A stretch of DNA of 64,000 nt from positions 33,874-97,873 of the forward strand of contig JAEOTR010000044.1 of the NCBI GenBank assembly GCA_016839705.1, in the 5' to 3' direction. The number at the start of each line of letters is the position of its first letter. Positions within the stretch are counted from its first letter, which is position 1. Below are positions 19,446 through 28,234 of the stretch, piece after piece. The notes below the pieces were generated by a model. That model did no database searches and was not told where the DNA came from. It saw only the letters and a program-made list of their open reading frames with translations. The stretch comes from Promethearchaeota archaeon. GTDB lineage: Archaea; Asgardarchaeota; Lokiarchaeia; Sigyniarchaeales; SOKP01. Both the position numbers and the translations under genes were made by a program.

Positions 19446-20723
19446 TTATATTTGGTTTAATGCTTGTTCCAAATCATTTATTAAATCTTTTGGATCCTCT
19501 AACCCAACAGAAAATCTAAAATGAGAATTTGATATACCCATAGATTTCTTTTCCCATGAAGCAAGGTCAATCCCTGTCATCAAAGTTGTATATTCTAATA
19601 ACGAAGTTGTATCACCCAAAGATACCCCTACTTTTATTAATTTCAAAAGCTCTATAAATTCATTACTTACTTCCCCAGATTCTAACTCAAAACCTATCAT
19701 TCCCCCAAAATCTAGCATCTGTTTTTTTGCGATTTCATGATTAGGGTGTGATTTTAAACCAGGATAAACCACTTTTATTACCTTCGGATGTTGTTCTAAA
19801 AACTCAGCAATTTCCATTGCATTTGAAGAATGACGAGACATTCGTAAACCAAGTGTTCTAATTCCTCGCAATATTAACCACGCATTAAACGGACTCAAAA
19901 CTTGACCTTGCGTTTCTAACCAAAAATAGCGTATATTTTGAATTTCGGTTTTAGTGCCTATAATCACCCCACCTAAACAATCTCCATGACCATTAATATA
20001 TTTTGTAAGGCTCTCAACTACGAGATCTGCTCCAAATTTCAGCGGTTTTTGAAGAGCTGGAGATGCAAATGTATTATCAACGATACATTTTCCACCAACC
20101 TCATGAATAATATCTGCACAGGCTTTAATATCAACAATATCTATTTTAGGATTAGTAGGTGATTCAAGTAAGATTAATTTAGTATTCTCATCAACTACTT
20201 TTTTTACTTCTGCTAGATCACAGAGATTTACTATTTTAAAATCAATTCCCATTTGAGGATAAATTTTTGTAATTAAACGGTAAACACCAGTATATTGGTT
20301 ATTATGAATCACTATAGATGGTATATCATTTGGATTAGATTGGGGTAATAATTTTTTAATCTTATTTGGTCGAATTCGTTCAACACGTTTTTGTAAAACG
20401 CTTGAGCACGCAAGATGAATTGCTCCCATTCCCGATCCGACTGATATAGCTCTTTCGCCTCCATGAAGAGTAGCTAATTTATTGTCTAAAGCATAGAGAG
20501 TTGGGTTTTCAGTACGAGAATAAAAATAGTGACTTTGAAGGAATTCACTTAATGAAGAGTAAGTATAAGATTTTGTAGCATAGAGAGGTATTCGAAGACT
20601 ATGTGATGTCTCTAGATAAGGATCCTCACCAGCACGCATTAATTGAGTATCAAACTTAAGAAGATCCCATCTATCTCGATTTTCCCTATTTGTTTCCTGA
20701 AAAGATTTTTTTTCTTCTGACAA
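19446..20723 (-). CDS. PLP-dependent Cys/Met metabolism enzyme (cystathionine gamma-synthase/lyase or methionine gamma-lyase type)
   Basis: A fold-type I PLP enzyme of the Cys/Met family. It has VGSGMGAI for cofactor binding, LESPTNP (186-192), DNTFASP (216-222) and the Schiff-base lysine in ESLTKYINGHGD (Lys241). The YSRTENPT block binds phosphate from the partner subunit. At 425 aa it is slightly long because of an insert around 112-135 (RVERIRPNKIKKLLPQ). Members interconvert homocysteine, cystathionine and cysteine or split methionine. Sequence alone does not separate these activities. It is divergent from the corrinoid/methyltransferase pair, which would fit a methyl-sulfur role, but that is inference. 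Confidence 0.88.
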   Translation of the reverse strand: MSEEKKSFQETNRENRDRWDLLKFDTQLMRAGEDPYLETSHSLRIPLYATKSYTYSSLSEFLQSHYFYSRTENPTLYALDNKLATLHGGERAISVGSGMGAIHLACSSVLQKRVERIRPNKIKKLLPQSNPNDIPSIVIHNNQYTGVYRLITKIYPQMGIDFKIVNLCDLAEVKKVVDENTKLILLESPTNPKIDIVDIKACADIIHEVGGKCIVDNTFASPALQKPLKFGADLVVESLTKYINGHGDCLGGVIIGTKTEIQNIRYFWLETQGQVLSPFNAWLILRGIRTLGLRMSRHSSNAMEIAEFLEQHPKVIKVVYPGLKSHPNHEIAKKQMLDFGGMIGFELESGEVSNEFIELLKLIKVGVSLGDTTSLLEYTTLMTGIDLASWEKKSMGISNSHFRFSVGLEDPKDLINDLEQALNQI

Positions 20724-20856
20724 TTACCTCACATACTTATTTAAGTCGGATTAATTTCATAAGATATAATTTTACAATAATGAGTTTTAAGATAAACTTT
20801 TTTACAAATTTTCAATTATAAAACTGAAATTCATTCAATTTTGTTTTAAATCCAAA

Positions 20857-21510
20857 ATGTCCTTAGAAGAAACTATAAGGGAAACCATCTTTGAATGGGA
20901 TGAGGATAAGTTAAAAGAAATCTGCCGTTCTAGTATCAAGAAAAAACAACAATCCGCAGCAGAATTATTGAAAATCATCGGAAAAGTAATGCAATTCATA
21001 GGTAAACAATTTGAGGATGAGGAGATCTTCCTACCTGATTTAGTAGGTTCTGCAAATGTCGTAAAAAACACAATAGACGAAGTATTAGATCCTTTAATAA
21101 AAGAATCTGGTGAAAGCAAGGAAACATTGGGAAAGGTTGTCATAGGGACGGTTGAGGGTGATGTTCATAGTATAGGTAAAGATCTTGTTGGAAGTTTTCT
21201 TTTCGCTAATGGATTCGAAGTGTTTAATTTGGGAGAAGAAGTCCCCGCATCGAAATTTGTTGATAAAGCAGAGGAATTGGGCGCACAAGTTATTGGTCTT
21301 TCCTCTTTATTAACAATGTCAATGGGATTTCAACGTGAAGTCATAAAAGAGCTTAATAATCGGGGATTGAGAGATAAATATATAGTAATTATTGGTGGTT
21401 CTCCAACGTCAATGGAGTATGCAGAAGAAATTGGTGCCGATGGCTGGGCTGATGATGCAATAGAAGCAGTAGATCTAATAAAAAATTTACTTAGCAATAA
21501 TAAAAAATAA
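20857..21510 (+). CDS. Corrinoid (B12-binding) methyltransferase protein, MttC/MtgC type
   Basis: A two-domain corrinoid protein. A four-helix cap (about 1-90) is followed by a Rossmann-type B12 domain carrying the lower-ligand motif GDVHSIGKDL (Asp102, His104, Gly107), the SLLTMSM block near 150 and the GG near 180. It accepts a methyl group on cobalt and passes it to a second methyltransferase. The length of 217 aa is typical. It is 12 nt upstream of an MttB-family gene, so the two form an operon. No reductive activase (RamA) is nearby. Confidence 0.94.
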   Translation: MSLEETIRETIFEWDEDKLKEICRSSIKKKQQSAAELLKIIGKVMQFIGKQFEDEEIFLPDLVGSANVVKNTIDEVLDPLIKESGESKETLGKVVIGTVEGDVHSIGKDLVGSFLFANGFEVFNLGEEVPASKFVDKAEELGAQVIGLSSLLTMSMGFQREVIKELNNRGLRDKYIVIIGGSPTSMEYAEEIGADGWADDAIEAVDLIKNLLSNNKK

Positions 21511-21522
21511 AAGTGGTAGATA

Positions 21523-23049
21523 ATGAAGTTAAAGAAGATAGAAATTCTCTCGACTGACGAAATACAATCTATTCATTCTGCATCAATGGAGCTTCTCTCC
21601 ACTGTAGGAATTAATATTGATTCTCCCTCTGCTAGACAATTGTTTAAAGAGAATGGAGCGGAAATAAGTGATAAAAACTTATTTATTAAAATTCCAGAAA
21701 CACTTATCAAGGAAAAATTAAGAGGGGTTCCAAATTCTTTTAAATTATATGGAGCTGATGGAAAATTCAATTTTGAAGTGAACACTTCAACTACTCAGTT
21801 TGCGACTATTGGAACCCCTGTGAAAATTCATGATCCATCAAAAAAGAGTGGAGTTAGAAAGACTGTCCTCGCAGATACAATTCAGCAGATTAGGATTGTT
21901 GATTCCTTGAAAAACATAAACTGTTCTCATATAGATGTTTGGCCTAATGATGTTAATTATCTTTCTCTTCATGCTCACTGTATCTATCAATGGGTGCATA
22001 ATACTCGAAAACCTTATGGACTTGGATGCTTAGGAAGATTAGCAAGCCAAGATATGATGAATATGGCCTCTTTTATAGTAGGAAGTGAGGAGGAACTTAT
22101 TAATAATGCAAGATTTGTAGGTTTCATGAATCCCACCAGCCCGTTGCATCTACCTCAATTAATGACAAATGGGCTTGAAATTTTCGCAAAATATAAACAG
22201 CCCACAATAATTGCCCCAGAAGCTCTTGCTGGAGCAACTGCACCTGTGACCCTAGCTGGTCTCTTGACGCAAACCAATGCCGAAATCATAGGAGGAATCA
22301 TACTGGCCCAGCTTTATAATTCTGGAGCACCTGTATTTTTTGGTACAGTTTCTACTGTTACGGATATGAAATCTGGAAATGCAGCATTGGGATCAATTGA
22401 GACAGGGCTAATAACTACTGCAGTTGCTCAATTAGCTCGATTTTATGACATCCCATCCAGAGGGCCTGGTGGTATAACTGATTCAAAAGTACTTGACATT
22501 CAATGTGGTTTTGAACGATTACAAACGTTATTGATTGCCGTTCAAGCCGGAATAAATTACATAACTTGTGCTGGTACTTATGAAGAAACTTTAGTTGAAG
22601 CATTAGAACTCCTTGTAATCGATGATGAGTTGGTAGATATAGCTAAACGTTTGCTTGAAGGGATTAATGTAAGTGAAGAGACAATTGCATTAGATGTTAT
22701 AAAAAAAGTTGTTACCAATCCCAAAAAAGGCGTGAATTACTTAGGTGAAGCCCATACTCGTAAGTTTATGCGAGAAGAATTGTATTTTCCTGTCTTGATT
22801 GATAGAAATAGAAGATCAACATGGCGAAAAAAGGGATCTAAAGACATTATTACTCGAGCACATGATAAAGTAGAGAAAATTCTTCAATCATTTACTGCTC
22901 CTGAAGTGGATAAAGAAATTGAGAAACAGCTTTTAAATTATATTAAAGATGTTGAGAAAAGAACATTAGATCATTATAAAAATGCTGAGGGGATATCCTC
23001 TGGAAGTGTATCTCTTCCCGGGGTAGATGTTTCAATTGAAGATAAATAA
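21523..23049 (+). CDS. MttB-family methyltransferase, non-pyrrolysine (glycine-betaine/quaternary-amine type)
   Basis: Member of the trimethylamine methyltransferase (MttB) superfamily, with conserved blocks including TPVKIHDPS, SPLHLPQLM, APEALAGATAPVTLAG and RGPGGITDSK. The 508-aa frame has no in-frame TAG, so it lacks pyrrolysine. It belongs with the MtgB-like enzymes that demethylate betaines or similar compounds, not with true trimethylamine enzymes. It should transfer a methyl group to the corrinoid protein encoded 12 nt upstream. The start ATG at 21523 is preceded by a weak GTGG ribosome site. The natural substrate is unknown. Confidence 0.9.
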   Translation: MKLKKIEILSTDEIQSIHSASMELLSTVGINIDSPSARQLFKENGAEISDKNLFIKIPETLIKEKLRGVPNSFKLYGADGKFNFEVNTSTTQFATIGTPVKIHDPSKKSGVRKTVLADTIQQIRIVDSLKNINCSHIDVWPNDVNYLSLHAHCIYQWVHNTRKPYGLGCLGRLASQDMMNMASFIVGSEEELINNARFVGFMNPTSPLHLPQLMTNGLEIFAKYKQPTIIAPEALAGATAPVTLAGLLTQTNAEIIGGIILAQLYNSGAPVFFGTVSTVTDMKSGNAALGSIETGLITTAVAQLARFYDIPSRGPGGITDSKVLDIQCGFERLQTLLIAVQAGINYITCAGTYEETLVEALELLVIDDELVDIAKRLLEGINVSEETIALDVIKKVVTNPKKGVNYLGEAHTRKFMREELYFPVLIDRNRRSTWRKKGSKDIITRAHDKVEKILQSFTAPEVDKEIEKQLLNYIKDVEKRTLDHYKNAEGISSGSVSLPGVDVSIEDK

Positions 23050-23052
23050 TAT

Positions 23053-23760
23053 TTATCTCAATTCAATAGTTTTTTTTTTGAATAACCTTGTAAAGTCTAC
23101 TTTTAACATAAGATAAACCATTATTATAACTAAATATATAGTGATAATGCTAAATATCCAATTTTCCCCCCCGATAAATTGACAGACATTAAATAGGTTA
23201 TAAGCAAAGATAAGCATTAAACCTAATTTTCCCAACCAAACAAAGAGAATGGTTTTTTTTGCATCATACTTAATTATCCCTAAAGGAACCGTTATCATAT
23301 CATCGTTTAGGGGAGTAAATCCGAAAAGAAAGATAAGAAAGGGTGCTAGCCTTGGATGGTTGACTAAATACTGTTGATAATCCTTTAATTTTTGCATTCT
23401 ATCATCTGAAATGATTTCAGCAGCACCTCTACCAATTAAGTAGCCTCCCATTTCACCAACTAAACACCCCAACGATGCAACTATACCTACTAAAAGTGGA
23501 ATAATAAAGTTTATTTGAAGAAATGGTAAAGAAGAAAAACAAACCACAAAAGTATAAGGAGTAGGAACTGGAAGCAGATTACCTATAAAACAAACCCAAA
23601 AAGTAATAAGAAGTCCTGCTCCCAAGTTTTGGAAAGGTGTATACTTAGATATATTTTCAATAGCTTCCCGGTGAGATACATTGATGGCTAAATCAACAGA
23701 GAGGATGGTGACAATAATTATTAAAATTAGGAAAATATAGTCGACTTTCTTTAACTTCAA
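23053..23760 (-). CDS. VTT/DedA-like (SNARE-associated) membrane protein
   Basis: About six hydrophobic segments over 235 aa, with a polar loop containing GEMGGYLIGRGAAE and the re-entrant region FLFGFTPLNDDMITVPLG, typical of the VTT/DedA superfamily. Members are lipid scramblases or transporters in the cytoplasmic membrane. The usual conserved Arg in the F-x-R-x-x-P motif is replaced here (FGFTPLND), as seen in some divergent archaeal members. The stop is 3 nt from the convergent MttB-like gene. It is followed on this strand by no obvious partner. Confidence 0.75.
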   Translation of the reverse strand: MKLKKVDYIFLILIIIVTILSVDLAINVSHREAIENISKYTPFQNLGAGLLITFWVCFIGNLLPVPTPYTFVVCFSSLPFLQINFIIPLLVGIVASLGCLVGEMGGYLIGRGAAEIISDDRMQKLKDYQQYLVNHPRLAPFLIFLFGFTPLNDDMITVPLGIIKYDAKKTILFVWLGKLGLMLIFAYNLFNVCQFIGGENWIFSIITIYLVIIMVYLMLKVDFTRLFKKKTIELR

Positions 23761-23835
23761 TTTTATAGCTAATTTTCAATTTAATTAAGTTAGATAAAAG
23801 ATTGCAAATTTTATACTTATTTATTTGAATCTGTA

Positions 23836-23991
23836 CTAAACAGGAAAAGAGATTACGACAATAATTACACTTATAATGATACTAAGAAAAAATAGCAATA
23901 TTATAAGGAGTGAAAGACCTGTTTTTCTTCTACTTCTTTTGCTAATTTTAGCTCGTGATTTTTGACGGATTCTATATTTTACTCGACTCAT
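23836..23991 (-). CDS. Small single-span membrane protein, 51 aa
   Basis: A complete ATG-to-TAG frame. The first 24 residues are extremely basic (RQKSRAKISKRSRRK) and are followed by about 25 almost purely hydrophobic residues (LLIILLFFLSIII, then SVIIVVISF). By the positive-inside rule the N-terminus is cytosolic and the protein crosses the membrane once, ending just outside. It lies 35 nt downstream of the gelsolin-like gene on the same strand and could be co-transcribed with it. No family is recognised. Confidence 0.55.
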   Translation of the reverse strand: MSRVKYRIRQKSRAKISKRSRRKTGLSLLIILLFFLSIIISVIIVVISFPV

Positions 23992-24026
23992 TATTCTCTA
24001 TATCTAATAAATGTTAATAATAAATT

Positions 24027-24710
24027 CTAATTGTTTTGATCATCACGCTTTTTTAACAATTCGGTTAAAACAACATTACTGTATGAGAATAGCATTCTTG
24101 GGATATAATTTTCAGCTAAATAAGGTCCATCTTCGACATCTTCCTTTAACGGGAAGAGTTGCTTTTCTTTAATAACAGAATCTAAGTAAATTCTATCATA
24201 TTCTTTATAACCATATATTTTATTCTTCACAATCACCATTTTTCTCTCATAACCTTCGGGTACCCCTGCCTTTTCTAAAAGTAATAGGATTTTTTCTCTC
24301 GATAAAGATTCAAATAATTCCAGATCTTCATCCGTACCCTCGTAAGTAGGACCTGTTTGTGCTTCGGAATAGTCTACCTCTTCCTCTAATCCAATCATTG
24401 TTTTAAATCCTTTGGTTTCATTTCCTTCATCTACAGATGATATTTTAAATGCAATACCATATCGATCTCTTATACTGGGTGCTATTTTTGCAGAAATAAA
24501 TTTCATCCGTGTAGTCACATTATTACCCTGCCAAATCCATACTCTATATTGTTTTGGATCTACAAAAAGAAGGATAAATTCTGAATCCAATAATTCATAT
24601 AAAGGGATATCTCCTTCTAATTCTAATTCTTGGTATTCGCTTAATGCATCACTAAATTGAAACACTAGAATTTTTTCTTTTTCTTCCTGAGGTAAGGTTT
24701 CTTCTGACAT
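24027..24710 (-). CDS. Gelsolin-like domain protein
   Basis: Residues 35-108 match the gelsolin/villin fold pattern: LLDSEFILLFVD, then YRVWIWQGN (the gelsolin W-x-G strand), a helix, and the VDEGNETKGFKTMIG end block (the usual DEG-E-x-x-F-x-x-x-L/I-G). The remaining residues (130-220) form an unrecognised alpha-beta tail. Gelsolin-like proteins bind, sever or cap actin filaments, often with calcium. Asgard genomes encode one- and two-domain versions together with actin and profilin homologues. This one has a single clear gelsolin unit. No actin gene is in the window. The small membrane protein just downstream may share its transcript. Confidence 0.8.
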   Translation of the reverse strand: MSEETLPQEEKEKILVFQFSDALSEYQELELEGDIPLYELLDSEFILLFVDPKQYRVWIWQGNNVTTRMKFISAKIAPSIRDRYGIAFKISSVDEGNETKGFKTMIGLEEEVDYSEAQTGPTYEGTDEDLELFESLSREKILLLLEKAGVPEGYERKMVIVKNKIYGYKEYDRIYLDSVIKEKQLFPLKEDVEDGPYLAENYIPRMLFSYSNVVLTELLKKRDDQNN

Positions 24711-24793
24711 AATGCTGTTTTTTAAGTATTCTATTTATAATACTATATAATTTTTTTCTTATATTATTATCTTTACCTTATCAGTAAATAAAT

Positions 24794-24877
24794 GCGGGAA
24801 GGGAGATTTGAACTCCCGAACTCCTTTGAGAATGGATTCTGAGTCCACCGCCTTAGACCAGACTTGGCAATTCCCGC
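24794..24877 (-). tRNA. tRNA-Leu (anticodon CAG)
   Basis: Read on the minus strand, acceptor GCGGGAA pairs with TTCCCGC. The anticodon arm has stem GTGGA/TCCAT and loop CTCAGAA, giving anticodon CAG (codon CUG, Leu). The T arm is GGGAG-TTCAAAT-CTCCC. A long class II variable arm (around TCTCAAAGGAGTT) confirms a leucine-type tRNA. The length is 84 nt, with no intron and no encoded CCA. An AT-rich TATTAAAAAA lies just upstream as a possible TATA box. Confidence 0.95.
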
Positions 24878-24916
24878 AATTTTTTAATAAATCTGTGTGA
24901 CCCATATTCCTCTAAT

Positions 24917-25765
24917 TTATTCGTCTTTCATTTCATTTAGTTTTTTATCTATTACTTCTCGCATATATTTGAATCCTGGAGTTAACTTTTCATCTAATTG
25001 TGGAATTAATTGTCTTAAAGGAAACTTTAAACCCTGACCCGCTCCCGTTTGGAATAAATTTTCCAATACATAGAAAATGTAGCTTGCGGGCATTCCAATT
25101 CCTAGTTCATGATCTTGAATTCCAGCAAATGAGCGATCCCCCGTGCCAGGGATGACAATTTGGGCTTTTCGGGTAATAAACGGCATTAATCCTCCCTTAG
25201 CGCAACTTTCTCCGAAACCTTCAAAGGTTGATTGTATTCTATATTTACGTTTGTGTTCATAACTTAATGCGTTTATAATGTACGTGAGTTTTGGTCCATC
25301 ACAATAGATTAATATGGAATCTGGAATAACGGGAGTTTCTATCAGTGGAGCGACAATTACGCCACGATATGCTAATTCTATAATATTTTTAAAGTTATTT
25401 GCATATGTATGTTCGGCTCTCCTTTTTTCAGCTTGAACGTCTTTCGACCATTTTTGACGCACTTGAGATTCTGTAAATTCTTCCATCGTGAGAGGAACCC
25501 ATCCATGCGCAACGGATGACGGAGTGCAAAAGTTGTCCGCTGCTGTGATGCATAATTTCTGGCGAAATCTACGAGCATAAGTAAAAGCTTGGCAAATTGA
25601 CATCTTTTCTCCATTATCTATAGGTCTTCTTACTCCTGGAGGGATATCGTTCTCAAGATCTTTTATATACTTTATCGACACTGGAAAAGAATTAAGATGT
25701 AGTTTCTGGAATATTTCTTCTCCTGCATTTTGATAATCCTCCAAAGTCTTATTTTTACTACTCAT
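24917..25765 (-). CDS. DUF169 family protein
   Basis: The family is recognised by the block MSICQAFTYARRFRQ followed by C-x-x-x-A-x-x-x-C-x-x-x-S (LCITAADNFCTPSSVAHG). Further on come CAKGGLMPF and the GTGDRSFAG region. The length of 282 aa is typical. DUF169 proteins are cytosolic, have conserved cysteines and are often found in anaerobes. Their function is not established. A GAGG ribosome site lies before the ATG at 25765. It stands between tRNA-Leu and the metal ATPase without clear operon ties. Confidence 0.85.
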   Translation of the reverse strand: MSSKNKTLEDYQNAGEEIFQKLHLNSFPVSIKYIKDLENDIPPGVRRPIDNGEKMSICQAFTYARRFRQKLCITAADNFCTPSSVAHGWVPLTMEEFTESQVRQKWSKDVQAEKRRAEHTYANNFKNIIELAYRGVIVAPLIETPVIPDSILIYCDGPKLTYIINALSYEHKRKYRIQSTFEGFGESCAKGGLMPFITRKAQIVIPGTGDRSFAGIQDHELGIGMPASYIFYVLENLFQTGAGQGLKFPLRQLIPQLDEKLTPGFKYMREVIDKKLNEMKDE

Positions 25766-25904
25766 AATATATTTATCCTCTATTTTTTATTTTATTAATG
25801 TATTTTCTATTTGTTTCTGACAATATGGATATTGTCATTCTCTGGTGAACAAATTAAAATTCCAAGAAATAAGATTAAGTGATTAAGAAAAAATAGTAAA
25901 AAAT

Positions 25905-28058
25905 TTATCTTAACTCTAATTTTTCCTCACAATACGGACAATGCAGGGGTAATTCCTCATCGCAAGTTTCCAGTTCTTCGCTGCTTAGAATATTCTTCCA
26001 ACAAACTAATTTCTCTCCTTTTTTAACCATATCTCTGCCATGATGTTGAGGTATTATATCCTTAGTCTCACAATTACTGCATACTATTAATTTAGATTCA
26101 CTTTCTAGCTGCTCTGTGGTAATCTCCTTATATAAAAATTTATATCTGAAGATTGTCATACTATTCAGCATGATAGCAAGACTTAATCCCATATCCCCCA
26201 AGCCGACCGCAACCCATAAGCTCATAAAACCGATTACTGTCAGAATTGCAAAAGCAACTTTAATGATTATAGAAGACCATATATTTTCTTTGACCTTCTT
26301 GTTTGTTTTCTTAGCAATATCAATGTAAGTAAGAATTTTCTTTAGATCATCATTAATTATAATAATATCAGCAGTTTCGAGTGTGATGTCCGTAGCAGAA
26401 GCACCTATCGCAATTCCCAAATCTGAAAGGGCTAAAGCAGGAGCATCATTTATCCCATCCCCAACCATCGCTACACCTTTATATTGTTCTTTAAGGTTTT
26501 GGATCTCTTGGAGCTTTTGGTCGGGTAAATGTTCTCCATATGCACGATCTATATCCAAGCAAGCCCCAATTGAATTACAAACTCTCTGATTATCGCCAGA
26601 TATCAAAATTGTTTCAAATCCTCTTTTTTTTAATCCTTTTACTAGAATCGGAGCTGAAACTCTCAGTACATCTCTTATTGTAAGTATTCCTAATAAATGC
26701 TGTTCATTTCCCAATAGTACAGGGATTGTCCCTGAATTTTCAATTTCTATAATATCATCAATTGGAAGTTCATAGCTCAAATCCTCGAAGAATTTCTGAC
26801 TTCCAATATAGAAAAACTCACCGTTAATTTTTCCTTTAATACCTCTTCCTTTGATAACTTCAAATTCATCAACATTTTGAAAAGGAAGTCCCATTTTTTT
26901 AGCTTGATTAACAATAGTTTTACCAATCGGATGCTCTGAAAGCGATTCTAAGCTAGCTGCAACACTAACTACATCTGATTTAGAAATCCCATTATAATGA
27001 AAAATGTCGAATATTTTGAGCTTTCCTTCGGTGAGTGTACCCGTCTTATCAAATGCAAACACTTCAATGTCTTGAATTTTTTCAATAAATTTATTTCCCT
27101 TAACCAAAATACCCTCCCTTGCTAATTTTGTTAAAGATGCAATGTTTGCTAAGGGGGTAGATAAGGTTAAAGCACAAGGGCAAGATACAACTAATAAAAC
27201 CAAACCACGATAAAACCAATCATAGAAATTTAAATTGAATAATACCGGTATGATCATTACAAAGATAGAGGATAAAAGGATGATTGGTGTGTAATATTTC
27301 GCAAATTTCTCAATGAACCTCTCATGCACACTCTTATTTTGCAGGGCAATTTTAACACTTTCAGCGATCTGAGCTACTATTGTATTTTTACTTTCACGAA
27401 TTACTTCAATATCTACAAAACTATCAGAATTTATGCTTGCAGCGAAAACTTCTTTACCTTCCTTTTTAAAAATAGGGATTGATTCCCCAGTAATTGCACT
27501 TTCATCAAAGTAAGAGCCTCCCTTAACAATTATACCATCCAACGGGACTTTCATTCCTGGTTTTATCCCTATTATATTCCCTATTCTAATTTCTTTAGAG
27601 GGGACATTCTCATAACCTTTGTCAGTTTTCAGCAAAGCATCATCTGGTGCCAACTCGAGTAATTCTTTTATTGCATTCCTTGATTTATCTGCCGTTAGTT
27701 CTTCTAATCTTTCTGCTATTGCATATAGGAGTATGGCAGTTGCCCCTTCCTGCCCATGAAGGATAAAAAAGGATGCGACACCAGCGATTAACATTAATAT
27801 ATTTGCAGTGATTCTCTTATTCTTAATATCCTCAATAGCTTCTTTTACCACTCCTGAACTAGATAGAAAAATTGAAACAATCGCTAAGCTCTGATCTATT
27901 ATTTTCAATTCAAAAAATACTTCAATCAAAATTGAAAATGCAAGTACTATTCCCGCAGGAATTAGGAACTGCCAGAAATGTTCTTCAAAAAAAGACTCTT
28001 CCTCAAACTCGTCATCTAAATCTTCACAGACCGCACTCGAACACTCTATCCTAGTAAT
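25905..28058 (-). CDS. P1B-type Zn/Cd/Pb-transporting ATPase with Cys-rich C-terminus and probable ATT start
   Basis: All P-type ATPase parts are present: TGES, the metal-binding CPC in TM (SCPCALTLSTP), the phosphorylated Asp in DKTGTLTEG, the HP of SEHPIGKT, and GDGINDAPAL. A Lys in IIIKVAF and an Asp in GLGDMG in the last helices point to the P1B-2 (Zn/Cd/Pb) class. No N-terminal HMA domain is seen. Instead a short Cys pair precedes TM1, and the tail has CSNC, HH and CPYC motifs that may bind metal. The first usual start, TTG 27929, cuts TM1 in half. The frame stays open to 28064, and an AGGTGA lies 6 nt before ATT 28058, which I take as the start (717 aa). Confidence 0.85.
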   Translation of the reverse strand: MTRIECSSAVCEDLDDEFEEESFFEEHFWQFLIPAGIVLAFSILIEVFFELKIIDQSLAIVSIFLSSSGVVKEAIEDIKNKRITANILMLIAGVASFFILHGQEGATAILLYAIAERLEELTADKSRNAIKELLELAPDDALLKTDKGYENVPSKEIRIGNIIGIKPGMKVPLDGIIVKGGSYFDESAITGESIPIFKKEGKEVFAASINSDSFVDIEVIRESKNTIVAQIAESVKIALQNKSVHERFIEKFAKYYTPIILLSSIFVMIIPVLFNLNFYDWFYRGLVLLVVSCPCALTLSTPLANIASLTKLAREGILVKGNKFIEKIQDIEVFAFDKTGTLTEGKLKIFDIFHYNGISKSDVVSVAASLESLSEHPIGKTIVNQAKKMGLPFQNVDEFEVIKGRGIKGKINGEFFYIGSQKFFEDLSYELPIDDIIEIENSGTIPVLLGNEQHLLGILTIRDVLRVSAPILVKGLKKRGFETILISGDNQRVCNSIGACLDIDRAYGEHLPDQKLQEIQNLKEQYKGVAMVGDGINDAPALALSDLGIAIGASATDITLETADIIIINDDLKKILTYIDIAKKTNKKVKENIWSSIIIKVAFAILTVIGFMSLWVAVGLGDMGLSLAIMLNSMTIFRYKFLYKEITTEQLESESKLIVCSNCETKDIIPQHHGRDMVKKGEKLVCWKNILSSEELETCDEELPLHCPYCEEKLELR

Positions 28059-28070
28059 CGATTCTCACCT
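28056..28070 (-). promoter_or_regulatory. Shine-Dalgarno AGGTGA deciding a non-canonical ATT start
   Basis: AGGTGA (28070-28065) matches six bases complementary to the archaeal 16S 3' end and is followed by a 6-nt spacer and ATT at 28058-28056. The AGGTGA includes the in-frame TGA that closes the frame upstream. No ATG, GTG or TTG occurs in this frame between that stop and 27929. Confidence 0.5.
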
Positions 28071-28234
28071 AATTATATGTTGTTTCTCCTTACATTAGAA
28101 TTTAACATTTATACGCTATAAAAACAAAGATTTATGATTGATATCTATTAAGGAGATATCTAAAAATTTATTATTTTATATAGATTTTTTTAAAGATCTG
28201 CTAGGGAATGTCGAAGATTTAATTCTTCTTACTT

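Noticed and set aside
20835..21143. 102-codon minus-strand open frame opposite the corrinoid protein gene
   Set aside because: Shadow of a well-supported gene; its composition is what the reverse frame of that gene would give.
21523..23049. Possible pyrrolysine-containing trimethylamine methyltransferase
   Set aside because: The frame has no internal TAG, so it is the non-pyrrolysine type.
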